Source of the DNA: Antricoccus suffuscus
Lineage (GTDB): Bacteria; Actinomycetota; Actinomycetes; Mycobacteriales; Antricoccaceae
Length of the DNA stretch: 64,000 bases
Assembly: GCF_003003235.1 (NCBI RefSeq)
Contig: NZ_PVUE01000002.1
Coordinates: 62,001-126,000, forward strand
Direction: 5' to 3'
The translations under genes were made by a program, and so were the position numbers. Numbering within the stretch: the first letter of the stretch is position 1; each line of letters opens with the position of its first letter. Shown here piece after piece: positions 56,585 through 64,000 of the stretch. The notes under the pieces were generated by a model. That model was not told where the DNA came from. It saw nothing but the letters and a program-made list of their open reading frames with translations, and did not search any database.

Positions 56585-57295
56585 CTACTTCTTGTTGTCG
56601 AGAGCGTCGAGAAACTTGTCGACGAGTGTCGTCGACTTGTCGAGCGCCGTTTTGTTGCTGTCGGGCTTGTAGGCGTAGATGTTCAGTAGCGCGACGACGT
56701 TAGCGCGGTAGGCGACGACGGCGAGGATGGTCGAGTCTTCTTTGTCGCCGCCATTGCTCGGGGTGTACACGGACTCGGTGTGAATTGCGTAGCCCTGCCA
56801 AGCGCCGTGTGAATAGTCCTGTTCCTTGTTCTTCGACTTGATCGTGTACGCGGTGTCGCCGGAACCGCCGTCCGAGTTATCGGTGTCCTTGCAGTTCTTC
56901 ATGTCCGATATTGCGTTATCGGCGAGGGACGTTGCCGCCTTCTTGTCCGGGAGCGCGTAGACGTTGACACCGAAGTCGCCGCGCTCGGCGTTGAACGGTA
57001 AGGATCCTTTAGCGGTGTAGCCCTTGGCGTACGGCTCGACGCCCTTGATCGAGTCCGTTGCCGGATACTTCTCACCGGAACAGAAGTACATCCACTTTGT
57101 CTGGAAATCGTCTGGTTCGGTGGTGTTACTGCCGAAGAAATTGGCCTTCGGTACCCGCTCGTTGATCGATGCCTGCGTTAGCTTCTCGACTTTGGGCGGG
57201 GTAGCGGTCGCGTCCTTGATCACCGTCGTACATCCGCTGGCGAGAACGATGACCGCCACCGCTATCGCCGACATTGCTGCAACGGCCTTCTTCAT
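56585..57295 (-). CDS. Lipoprotein of unknown function
   Basis: 236 residues. Signal MKKAVAAMSAIAVAVIVLAS followed by GC gives a lipobox with C22. The exported domain has two further Cys (FCSGEKYP and NCKDTDN) that could form a disulphide, a repeated aromatic pattern (AWQGYAIHTESVYTP) and a Lys-rich end. The size and Cys spacing are loosely like the PknH_C sensor-type lipoproteins of mycobacteria, but I cannot confirm that. It converges with meaB (12 nt apart) and diverges from the MarR gene. Confidence 0.75.
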   Translation of the reverse strand: MKKAVAAMSAIAVAVIVLASGCTTVIKDATATPPKVEKLTQASINERVPKANFFGSNTTEPDDFQTKWMYFCSGEKYPATDSIKGVEPYAKGYTAKGSLPFNAERGDFGVNVYALPDKKAATSLADNAISDMKNCKDTDNSDGGSGDTAYTIKSKNKEQDYSHGAWQGYAIHTESVYTPSNGGDKEDSTILAVVAYRANVVALLNIYAYKPDSNKTALDKSTTLVDKFLDALDNKK

Positions 57296-57423
57296 GGGAG
57301 GTCCACTTTCTTGTTGTCCGACCCGAGATGGGCGTCGATTTTCTGATCTGCGCGATACGACGTTCGTGGTACGGCGTTGGGTTGCATCTCGAGGATAATA
57401 AATCCACCTCGTAGGCTAGGCGA

Positions 57424-57942
57424 GTGACCGAACCCACCGCCCTTCCGTTTGATCCGATCGAACGGGCCGCATTGCTATGGACCAAGTCCTGGGGGGACGC
57501 TCGCCGTATGCGCCTGGCGACGTCTGTGATGCGCGCTCAGCAGATCCTCATCGCTCGGTACGACGAGGTCTTGCGTGAGTACGGACTGACCTTCGCCCGA
57601 TTCGAAGCGCTCGTGCTGCTGAAGTTCTCCAGCACCGGAGCACTGCCGATGAAGATTATCGGAGATCGGCTCCAGGTGCACGCCACCAGCGTGACCAATA
57701 CCGTGGACCGCCTCGCCGCCGCCGGCCTGGTCGATCGCCGCAAGAATCCGCGTGACGGTCGCGGCGTACTCGCGGTGATCACCGACCGTGGCCGGGAGGT
57801 CGTTGAAAACGCGGCCGCGGCGCTGACCGCGATCGACTTCGCCCTACTTGACCTCACTGACGACCAGGTCGACCAGGTGAGTGCGGTGCTGACGGACCTT
57901 CGGGCGGCCAACGGAGACTTCCGGGGTTCCGACTCCGAGTGA
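57424..57942 (+). CDS. MarR-family transcriptional regulator
   Basis: 172 residues from GTG. Winged-helix MarR fold: dimerisation helices at both ends, recognition segment FARFEALVLLKFSSTGALPM-KIIGDRLQVHATSVTNTVDRL, and wing RKNPRDGRGVLAVITDRGREVV with the DxR motif. A -10-like TAGGCT (57412-57417) ends 6 nt before the GTG, suggesting a leaderless mRNA. It sits immediately upstream of icmA, whose promoter region carries a palindrome, so control of icmA and possibly the neighbouring acyl-CoA genes in response to an acyl-CoA ligand is a reasonable inference. Confidence 0.9.
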   Translation: MTEPTALPFDPIERAALLWTKSWGDARRMRLATSVMRAQQILIARYDEVLREYGLTFARFEALVLLKFSSTGALPMKIIGDRLQVHATSVTNTVDRLAAAGLVDRRKNPRDGRGVLAVITDRGREVVENAAAALTAIDFALLDLTDDQVDQVSAVLTDLRAANGDFRGSDSE

Positions 57943-57988
57943 GCGGGATTACGAAAGCTACAGGTCTGGTGGTCTGTGCAACAGTTAC

Positions 57989-58000
57989 TAGGACGTCCTA
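57989..58000. promoter_or_regulatory. Perfect palindrome TAGGACGTCCTA upstream of icmA (candidate operator)
   Basis: A 12-bp perfect palindrome with further partial symmetry on both sides lies about 90 nt before the icmA ATG. It overlaps a possible -10 (TACTAT, 57999-58004), so a bound protein would block the promoter. The MarR gene ends 46 nt upstream and is the nearest candidate regulator. Confidence 0.55.
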
Positions 58001-58087
58001 CTATTAGGGGCAGACCCGATATTACGTCGCCACATCTCGATCGCGCCCTGCAAGATCGCGAGACGATCCGATTGGACGGACACAGTC

Positions 58088-59836
58088 ATGACGAGTGAAT
58101 CCACCCCCGCCGCAGCCGATGCCATCACGCCAGCCGCCGGTACGCCGTCTGGTCGCGATCGCTGGCAGGCACGGTTTGACAGCGCCGTCGACAAGGGGCG
58201 CGTCACCGAGCGTGACTACACGACATTGTCCGGCGTCGAGGTGGATCCGGTCTATGGGCCGGCCGACGAGAGCAGCGTGCCGGACTTCGAGCGGATCGGT
58301 TGGCCGGGAGAGTTTCCATTCACCCGCGGCCTGCACGCGACCGGCTACCGCGGCAAGCCGTGGACGATCCGTCAGTTCGCCGGATTCGGCAACGCCCAGC
58401 AGACCAACGAGCGCTACAAGATGATTCTCGGCGCGGGCGGCGGTGGCCTGTCGGTGGCCTTCGATATGCCAACCCTGATGGGCCGTGACTCCGATGAAGA
58501 CTTGTCGCTCGGTGAGGTCGGGCACTGCGGTGTCGCCATTGATAGCGCCGCCGACATGGAAGTGCTCTTCGACGACATCAAGCTCGACGACGTCACCACC
58601 TCGATGACGATCTCGGGCCCCGCCGTACCGGTGTTCTGCATGTACCTTGTCGCTGCCGAACGCCAGGGCGTCGATATCAGCAAGCTCGATGGCACCTTGC
58701 AGACGGACATCTTCAAGGAGTACATCGCACAGAAGGAATGGCTGTTCGAGCCGGAGCCACATCTGCGGCTGATCGGCGACCTCATGGAGTACTGCGTCAA
58801 CGAGATCCCCGCGTACAAGCCGCTTTCCGTTTCCGGCTACCACATCCGGGAAGCCGGATCGACGGCCGCTCAGGAGCTGGCTTACACGCTTGCGGACGGA
58901 TTCGGTTACGTAGAGCTCGGCCTCTCGAGGGGACTCGACATCGAGACCTTTGCGCCGGGCCTGTCGTTCTTCTTCGATGCGCATCTGGACTTCTTCGAGG
59001 AGATCGCGAAGTTCCGTGCGGCCCGGCGGATTTGGGCGCGCTGGCTGCGTGACAAGTACGGCGCAAAGACCGATCGTGCACAGTGGCTGCGGTTCCACAC
59101 GCAGACCGCGGGCGTCTCGCTCACGGCGCAGCAGCCGGACAACAACATCGTGCGTACTGCGATCGAGGCGCTGTCCGCCGTACTCGGTGGCACCAACTCG
59201 CTGCACACTAACGCGCTAGACGAGGTCCTAGCACTGCCGAGCGACAAGGCCGCGCAAATTGCGCTGCGCACTCAGCAGGTCATCATGGAAGAGACCGGCG
59301 TGATCAACGTGGCCGACCCACTGGGTGGCTCGTGGTACGTCGAGGCGCTCACCGACGAAATCGAGGCCGAGGCGGAGAAGATCTTCGCGCACATCATCGA
59401 ACTCGGCGGTGGTGAGAAGGCCGACCACAAGGTCGGTCCGATGACCTCAGGGATCTTGCGCGGTATCGAGGACGGCTGGTTTATGTCCGAAATCGCCGAC
59501 GCGGCCTTCATCTACCAAAACGCGCTGGAAAAGGGCGAGAAGCGCGTTGTGGGCGTCAATGTACTGACAGACAACGGCGAGACCGACGAACTGGAGATCC
59601 TTCGGGTCAGCCATGAAGTCGAGGTCGAACAGCGCCGGGTGCTGGCCGAGCGCAAGGCGGCGCGCGACGACGGGCTGGTTAAGTCCCGTATCGCCGCGAT
59701 GGTCGAGGTCGGCCGGTCCGACGGCAACATGATCCCGGCCATGCTCGACGCGGTACGCGCCGAGGCGACGCTGGGCGAGATCTGCAACGCGCTGCGCGAC
59801 GAGTGGGGGATCTACCGGGAGCCGGCCCGCTTCTAA
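58088..59836 (+). CDS. icmA: Isobutyryl-CoA mutase large subunit (IcmA)
   Basis: 582 residues: the acyl-CoA TIM-barrel half of a B12 mutase, without the C-terminal cobalamin domain. Two residues separate isobutyryl- from methylmalonyl-CoA mutase: Phe for Tyr89 and Gln for Arg207. Here F97 (TIRQFAGFG) and Q215 (EYIAQKEW) are both of the isobutyryl-CoA type. The sequence follows the streptomycete IcmA pattern throughout ([35 protein letters not shown]). It interconverts n-butyryl- and isobutyryl-CoA together with a separate small cobalamin subunit, IcmB, which is not in the window. Regulated probably through the palindrome upstream; served by MeaB and the adenosyltransferase. Confidence 0.9.
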   Translation: MTSESTPAAADAITPAAGTPSGRDRWQARFDSAVDKGRVTERDYTTLSGVEVDPVYGPADESSVPDFERIGWPGEFPFTRGLHATGYRGKPWTIRQFAGFGNAQQTNERYKMILGAGGGGLSVAFDMPTLMGRDSDEDLSLGEVGHCGVAIDSAADMEVLFDDIKLDDVTTSMTISGPAVPVFCMYLVAAERQGVDISKLDGTLQTDIFKEYIAQKEWLFEPEPHLRLIGDLMEYCVNEIPAYKPLSVSGYHIREAGSTAAQELAYTLADGFGYVELGLSRGLDIETFAPGLSFFFDAHLDFFEEIAKFRAARRIWARWLRDKYGAKTDRAQWLRFHTQTAGVSLTAQQPDNNIVRTAIEALSAVLGGTNSLHTNALDEVLALPSDKAAQIALRTQQVIMEETGVINVADPLGGSWYVEALTDEIEAEAEKIFAHIIELGGGEKADHKVGPMTSGILRGIEDGWFMSEIADAAFIYQNALEKGEKRVVGVNVLTDNGETDELEILRVSHEVEVEQRRVLAERKAARDDGLVKSRIAAMVEVGRSDGNMIPAMLDAVRAEATLGEICNALRDEWGIYREPARF

Positions 59837-59939
59837 GACTCCACCGCGGGACGTCATTCGAGCTGGCTGCTCTATGGCCGCCTGAGTGCATGGCGTCCTG
59901 TGGTTTCATGCGTCGATCCAGTGTGCTTTAGTTGCGGAC

Positions 59940-60686
59940 ATGGCGACTATAGAGACGATGTTGAGCACCGAGGGCTATCTTTCAGAACTCGCTCGAATGC
60001 AGGGCGAGTTTGCGGAAATCCTCGGATCGGCCGACCTGGACCTCCCCGTGCGTAGTTGTGGCGACTGGACGCTGCGCGACCTCGGCGTACATCTTGGTGG
60101 TGTATACAGCTGGAGCCGCCAGATCGTCGAGGGCGCGGGACCCAAGGTCGACCGGGAGGTTCCGATCGAGGGGCAGTCTCTCGATCAGTGGTTCACCCAG
60201 ATGGCCGGCGCCGTACATCAGGTGCTCACTGACACCGACCCCGAGCAGGCGTCCTGGACGCTCGACCAGTCCCGCTCGGTGGGCTTCTGGATTCGGCGGC
60301 AGGCCCACGAAAGTGCGGTGCATCTGTATGACGCGCAGGATGCAATCGGTGAGCCGCAGCCATTTTCGCCGGTCCTCGCGGCGGACAACGTCTCTGAGGT
60401 GTTTGACGTGATGCTGCCGCGGATGCGCCGTGAGCCGGCCGATCAGCTGTCCGCGCCAATCGCCTTCGCGGCCGCAGACAGTGGGCAGAAGTGGCTGCTG
60501 AGCGCCGATTCGGACCGGTTCGACGTACAGGTCGGAACCATTAACGGCGCCGCAGTGACCGTCACAGCCGACGTAGCCGATCTCGCGCTGGGCCTGTGGG
60601 AGCGGATCGACCGTGATGCAAAATGGCGCATCCAAGGGGACGGCAAACTCGCCGAGGAGTTCCTCAGCGCGCGGCTGACTCCTTAG
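59940..60686 (+). CDS. Maleylpyruvate isomerase family protein (mycothiol-dependent type, DinB-like)
   Basis: 248 residues from ATG 59940; an open frame 18 codons longer is not supported. N-terminal DinB/MDMPI four-helix bundle with likely metal ligands in LRDLGVHLGGVYSWSR and IRRQAHESAVHLYDAQ (His, then His-Glu-His spacing) and a C-terminal SCP2-like or MDMPI_C domain (GAAVTVTADVADLALGLWER). Such proteins use mycothiol, the actinobacterial thiol, in isomerase or transferase reactions; the actual substrate is unknown. About 100 nt after icmA. Confidence 0.87.
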   Translation: MATIETMLSTEGYLSELARMQGEFAEILGSADLDLPVRSCGDWTLRDLGVHLGGVYSWSRQIVEGAGPKVDREVPIEGQSLDQWFTQMAGAVHQVLTDTDPEQASWTLDQSRSVGFWIRRQAHESAVHLYDAQDAIGEPQPFSPVLAADNVSEVFDVMLPRMRREPADQLSAPIAFAAADSGQKWLLSADSDRFDVQVGTINGAAVTVTADVADLALGLWERIDRDAKWRIQGDGKLAEEFLSARLTP

Positions 60687-60736
60687 GCGCGAGGCGGGGT
60701 CGTGCACGAATCGCGCTCCAGTGAAACAATCGACGC

Positions 60737-61702
60737 GTGACTAGACCACAGAACACATCTCAAGCAGCCCTGTCGGCGGCCCTGTCCGGAGCAGTCGACC
60801 TCAGTGCGTTGAAGGCACGCGCCGATGCCTCTCGCAACGCGCCGGCAACGCCAGACGGTCAGCAGCCGGCTGGCCCGCGTGAAGCTGCGGCGCCGGCGGC
60901 GGCCAACGCCTCGCCGTACATCATCGACGTTACCGAGGAGACGTTTCAGGCCGATGTCGTCGAGCGGTCGATGCAGGCCCCGGTCGTGCTCGACCTATGG
61001 GCGACCTGGTGTGAACCGTGCAAGCAGCTCAGCCCGATCCTCGAGCGGCTCGCAGTTGAAGGCGAGGGGTCCTGGATTCTTGCCAAGGTGGACGTCGACC
61101 AGAACCAACGGATAGCGCAGGGCCTCGGCGTACAAGGAATCCCCGCAATCAAGGCGATCTTCCAGGGTCAGATGATCGCCGAGTTCAACGGCGTACAGCC
61201 CGAGGACAAAGTGCGCGAGTTCCTCAAGGCGATCGTCGAGGCCGCCGGGGGAGCCCTTCCGGCCGGTGCCGAACCACCCGAGGACCCGCGACTTGCACAG
61301 GCTGAAGATGCCGTCGCGGCCGGTGACTTCGACGGCGCGAAGACGATCTATGAGCAACTGCTCGCCGAGGATCCCAAGCACCCGTTTGCCGCCGATGCTC
61401 TGCGCCAGGTCAACCTGATGCAGCGCGTGGAGCAGTCCGGCGGGACGGACTTCGACAAGGCGGTGGCCGCTGCCGACGGTGCGCCCGGCGATGTCGAGCT
61501 GCAGTGCACGGCCGCCGATCTCGAGGTCGCGAACGGAGTCTACGAGGCGGCGTTTAACCGGCTGTTGCACGTCGTACGCACCGGCGACGACGACACGAAG
61601 GACCGCGCGCGCGGCCGGCTAATCGAACTGTTCGCGATCGTTGGCGACGCCGAGCCGGCGGTGCGAACGGCCCGACAAAACCTGGCTTCGGCATTGTTCT
61701 AA
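60737..61702 (+). CDS. Thioredoxin-TPR protein (CnoX/YbbN family)
   Basis: 321 residues from GTG. A disordered Ala/Pro-rich start (1-65) precedes a thioredoxin domain (about 66-170) with an intact redox motif LWATWCEPCKQLSPI and the cis-Pro in GIPAIKAIF. The remainder is a helical, TPR-like domain (LAQAEDAVAAGDFDGAKTIY, AADLEVANGVYEAAFNRLL). YbbN-type proteins act as redox-switchable co-chaperones that pass clients to GroEL and DnaK. In M. tuberculosis the equivalent Rv1324 also follows fadA4. Confidence 0.92.
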   Translation: MTRPQNTSQAALSAALSGAVDLSALKARADASRNAPATPDGQQPAGPREAAAPAAANASPYIIDVTEETFQADVVERSMQAPVVLDLWATWCEPCKQLSPILERLAVEGEGSWILAKVDVDQNQRIAQGLGVQGIPAIKAIFQGQMIAEFNGVQPEDKVREFLKAIVEAAGGALPAGAEPPEDPRLAQAEDAVAAGDFDGAKTIYEQLLAEDPKHPFAADALRQVNLMQRVEQSGGTDFDKAVAAADGAPGDVELQCTAADLEVANGVYEAAFNRLLHVVRTGDDDTKDRARGRLIELFAIVGDAEPAVRTARQNLASALF

Positions 61703-61815
61703 TCGTCGAGTGGCATCGCTGTCGTTTTACGGACTGTGGCCGGTCCAACGATTAGGCTGACATAATTCGCTGCCTGGGCGCGTAGACTAGGAGGATTCCA
61801 CCGAGAGGTAATCCT

Positions 61816-63321
61816 GTGTGCGGCATCGCCGTAGTTCACGACCTGACCACCGAAAATCGTCCCGGAATACTTGCTGAGACTGGCATGCGCATGCTGACCC
61901 GGCTCGAGCATCGAGGGCCTGACGGGACCGGTATGCGTGCCGTCGGTCGCTCGTGGCTCGGCCACGCGAGACTGTCGATCGTCGACCTCAAAGGCGGCGA
62001 CCAGCCGATCGGGAAAACCGACGAGTCCCACTGGGTTGTCTGCAATGGGGAAATCTACAACCACGAAGACCTACGCGACCAGTCCTCGGTGACCTACGGG
62101 ACGCGATCGGACAGCGAGGCAGCGCTGCACGCGGCGACCGATGGCGCGACCGCGATCGCCGATTTACATGGGATGTTTGCGTTCTGCGTGGCCGGTGAAG
62201 ATGGCAGTATCGTCGCAGCGCGCGACCGGCTCGGCATCAAGCCGCTCTATTGGGCCAAGTACGACGGCCTCGTCGCGTTCGCATCTGAGCTCCAGGCGTT
62301 CGACCCGCATTGGCGGCCGCACGTCGAGGCGTTCCCGCCCGGGTACATGTGGACTCCGCAGGACGGGCTGGTGCAGTACGGCGAGATCGAGTCGGTCACC
62401 CGTCAGTACGCCACTCGTGAGGAGGCGCACGAGGCCATTCGCGAGGCAGTCATTACCGGTGTACGGCGCCGGATGATGTCCGACGTACCACTCGGAGTGT
62501 TCCTATCCGGCGGCCTCGACTCGAGTCTCGTCGCGGCCATTCTCGCGCGTGAGGCAGAGGGGCGCGAGGTTCATTCGTTTGCCGCCGGCACCGCCAACAG
62601 CTCCGACCTGGCGGCGGCCAGGATCGTTGCCGACCATCTCGGACTGGTGCACCACGAACGGATCTACACCGCGGACGAGGTTATCGACGTACTGCCCACC
62701 GTGGTGGAGTCCATCGAGTCCTTCGAGCCGTCGCTCGTGCGCAGCGCAGTACCCAACTATCTGCTCGCCGAGGTCGCCGCCAAGACGGTGAAGGTCGTAT
62801 TGACGGGCGAAGGCGCAGACGAGCTGTTCGCCGGCTACGACCACCTTCGCGAGATTGCCGACGCTGACGAGTTGCAAGCCGAGCTCATCCGCAGCGTTCG
62901 CGGGCTGCACAACCTCAACCTCCAACGCTGTGACCGCGTGACGATGGCGCACGGACTCGAGGCGCGTGTCCCGTTCCTCGACCTCGACCTGATCGAGGTC
63001 GCACAAAAGGTCCCGATCGAGTGGAAGCTTCCCGGCGAGCAAGGTCAGGAGAAGGCCATCCTGCGCGAGGCATTCGCCGGCTGGATTCCCGACGAGATTC
63101 TGTGGCGGCGGAAGGAACAGTTCGGCGACGGCAGCGGAACGGCCGACGTCATGACTCAACGCGCGGCCGACCTCGCACCCGACGCGGATTGGCGCACCGC
63201 CAGGGTTGCCGGTCTACCACCGGCGCGCAGTCGTGAGGAACTCGGCTACCAGCGGATCTTCGCCGCGCACCTCGACGGCGTACGAGCAAGCCGCGTTCTA
63301 GGCCGGTTCGCCACGGCCTGA
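61816..63321 (+). CDS. asnB: Asparagine synthetase B, glutamine-hydrolysing
   Basis: 501 residues from GTG. C2 after Met is the glutaminase nucleophile (MCGIAVVHDL). The class II amidotransferase domain continues with RLEHRGPDGTGM, CNGEIYNHEDLR and GMFAFCVAGEDG. The C-terminal ATP-pyrophosphatase domain has FLSGGLDSSLVAAI (PP loop), VLTGEGADELFAGYDHL and HGLEARVPFLDLDL. It makes Asn from Asp with Gln nitrogen. The ribosome site GAGAGG lies in the loop of a small stem (AGGATT at 61792-61797 with AATCCT at 61810-61815) directly before the start, which might temper translation. Confidence 0.93.
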   Translation: MCGIAVVHDLTTENRPGILAETGMRMLTRLEHRGPDGTGMRAVGRSWLGHARLSIVDLKGGDQPIGKTDESHWVVCNGEIYNHEDLRDQSSVTYGTRSDSEAALHAATDGATAIADLHGMFAFCVAGEDGSIVAARDRLGIKPLYWAKYDGLVAFASELQAFDPHWRPHVEAFPPGYMWTPQDGLVQYGEIESVTRQYATREEAHEAIREAVITGVRRRMMSDVPLGVFLSGGLDSSLVAAILAREAEGREVHSFAAGTANSSDLAAARIVADHLGLVHHERIYTADEVIDVLPTVVESIESFEPSLVRSAVPNYLLAEVAAKTVKVVLTGEGADELFAGYDHLREIADADELQAELIRSVRGLHNLNLQRCDRVTMAHGLEARVPFLDLDLIEVAQKVPIEWKLPGEQGQEKAILREAFAGWIPDEILWRRKEQFGDGSGTADVMTQRAADLAPDADWRTARVAGLPPARSREELGYQRIFAAHLDGVRASRVLGRFATA

Positions 63322-63359
63322 CGCGCGGGAGCGTCGATTCAGATGGCATCATTTTCCTT

Positions 63360-64000
63360 ATGACGACGCCCTCCGCTACCGTCCGCCGGGCCATCCTCGA
63401 AGACGCCCGCGACGCCGTCGGGATGGCGGCGCGGATCTCGACCGGCGAGCTCTCCGCGACACAGGTAGTCGAACAATCGCTGGACCGTATCGCGCTCACC
63501 GAATCTGACGTGCACGCATTGCTGTACGTGGACCAGGATGGTGCGCGTGCGGCGGCCACCGAGCACGATGAGCGTCATCGCCGCGGGCATCCGACCGGCC
63601 CGGCCGGCGGCGTACCGATCGTGATCAAGGACAACATCGACGTCGCCGGCATGGTGACGACGGCCGGTTCGCGTGCGTTCGGCTCAACACCGGCGAATCG
63701 CGACGCCGAGCTCGTTCGCCGCCTGCGCGCGGCCGGCGCAATCCTTGTGGGCAAGGCAAACCTGGACGAGTTCGCGATGGGTGCGACGACGGAGTCGTCG
63801 GCGTTCGGGTCTACGCACAACCCGCATGACCTTTCCCGTACGCCGGGCGGCTCAAGTGGCGGAAGCGCCGCGTCGGTAGCGGCCGGACAGGTCCCGTGGG
63901 CGGTCGGCAGCGACACCGGCGGATCAATACGAGAGCCGGCCGCGCAGTGCGGGATCGTCGGGGTCAAGCCGACGTACGGGTCGATTCCCGATCATGGCAT
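63360..64000 (+). CDS. Amidase-signature protein, GatA-like, N-terminal part (runs off window)
   Basis: The frame from ATG 63360 is open to the window end, giving 213 residues. The amidase-signature triad is visible: Lys in VPIVIKDNIDVAGM, Ser in GGSSGGSAASVAAG (cis-Ser) and the nucleophile Ser in GSDTGGSIREPAAQCG. The block SIREPAAQCGIVGVKPTYG is close to GatA, the glutaminase of the Gln/Asn-tRNA amidotransferase, but GatA normally reads SIRQPA and continues YGRVSRYG where this has YGSIPDHG. It could therefore be a paralogous amidase. No gatC or gatB is visible. Confidence 0.78.
   Translation, partial: MTTPSATVRRAILEDARDAVGMAARISTGELSATQVVEQSLDRIALTESDVHALLYVDQDGARAAATEHDERHRRGHPTGPAGGVPIVIKDNIDVAGMVTTAGSRAFGSTPANRDAELVRRLRAAGAILVGKANLDEFAMGATTESSAFGSTHNPHDLSRTPGGSSGGSAASVAAGQVPWAVGSDTGGSIREPAAQCGIVGVKPTYGSIPDHG

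Overview
The window is chromosomal DNA from a high-GC Gram-positive bacterium (phylum Actinomycetota). Evidence includes many GTG/TTG starts, a NucS mismatch endonuclease, a DivIVA-type coiled-coil protein, DUF2550, DUF3105, a mycothiol-type MDMPI/DinB protein, and a MurA with Asp in place of the catalytic Cys. Gene order from 3.6 to 29 kb (argS-lysA-hom-thrC-thrB-rho-rpmE-prfA-prmC-sua5-wecA-atp operon-DUF2550-cobO-murA) follows the Mycobacterium tuberculosis Rv1292-Rv1315 stretch as I remember it. nucS, the epimerase, the thiolase and the thioredoxin-like gene also recur in the same order further on. This is an ancestral actinobacterial backbone with insertions. The genus cannot be fixed from the sequence alone.

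Layout. 0-3.5 kb: partial HAD hydrolase, tRNA-Arg(CCG), an orphan branched-chain-type solute-binding lipoprotein, and a DUF3105-DUF305 pair. 3.6-10 kb: argS and the overlapping aspartate-family operon lysA-hom-thrC-thrB. 10-16.8 kb: rho with a long low-complexity N-terminus, rpmE, prfA, prmC, a FhuF-like iron protein and sua5. 16.9-26.4 kb: wecA, two small membrane genes (AtpI-like and AtpZ-like) and the complete F1Fo ATP synthase operon, closed by a good terminator. 26.5-29.6 kb: DUF2550, cobalamin adenosyltransferase, murA, MaoC hydratase. 29.7-34.4 kb: B12-dependent ethylmalonyl-CoA mutase, an ABC-F protein, enoyl-CoA hydratase.

34.5-42.6 kb is the least standard part: two Ser/Thr protein kinases, a CPA2 antiporter, and a three-gene operon encoding an FHA-domain protein, a four-helix membrane protein and a two-Rossmann flavoprotein-like protein. 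The first kinase carries a domain resembling the protease inhibitor emfourin. The second lacks the HRD arginine and DFG phenylalanine. I consider this the best candidate for an undescribed (phosphorylation-FHA-redox) module.

42.7-64 kb: nucS, aldehyde dehydrogenase, a tandem-fused 3-hydroxyacyl-CoA dehydrogenase, an acyl-AMP ligase, small accessory genes, a DivIVA-like protein, then an acyl-CoA block: ccr, methylmalonyl-CoA epimerase, acetyl-CoA acetyltransferase, meaB, a MarR regulator and the isobutyryl-CoA mutase large subunit. With ecm, the hydroxyacyl-CoA dehydrogenase and the adenosyltransferase, these cover acetyl-CoA to acetoacetyl-CoA to crotonyl-CoA to ethylmalonyl-CoA to methylsuccinyl-CoA, plus butyryl/isobutyryl-CoA exchange. 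This is much of an ethylmalonyl-CoA pathway and a source of branched acyl-CoA extender units. The window ends with a thioredoxin-TPR co-chaperone, asnB and a truncated GatA-like amidase.
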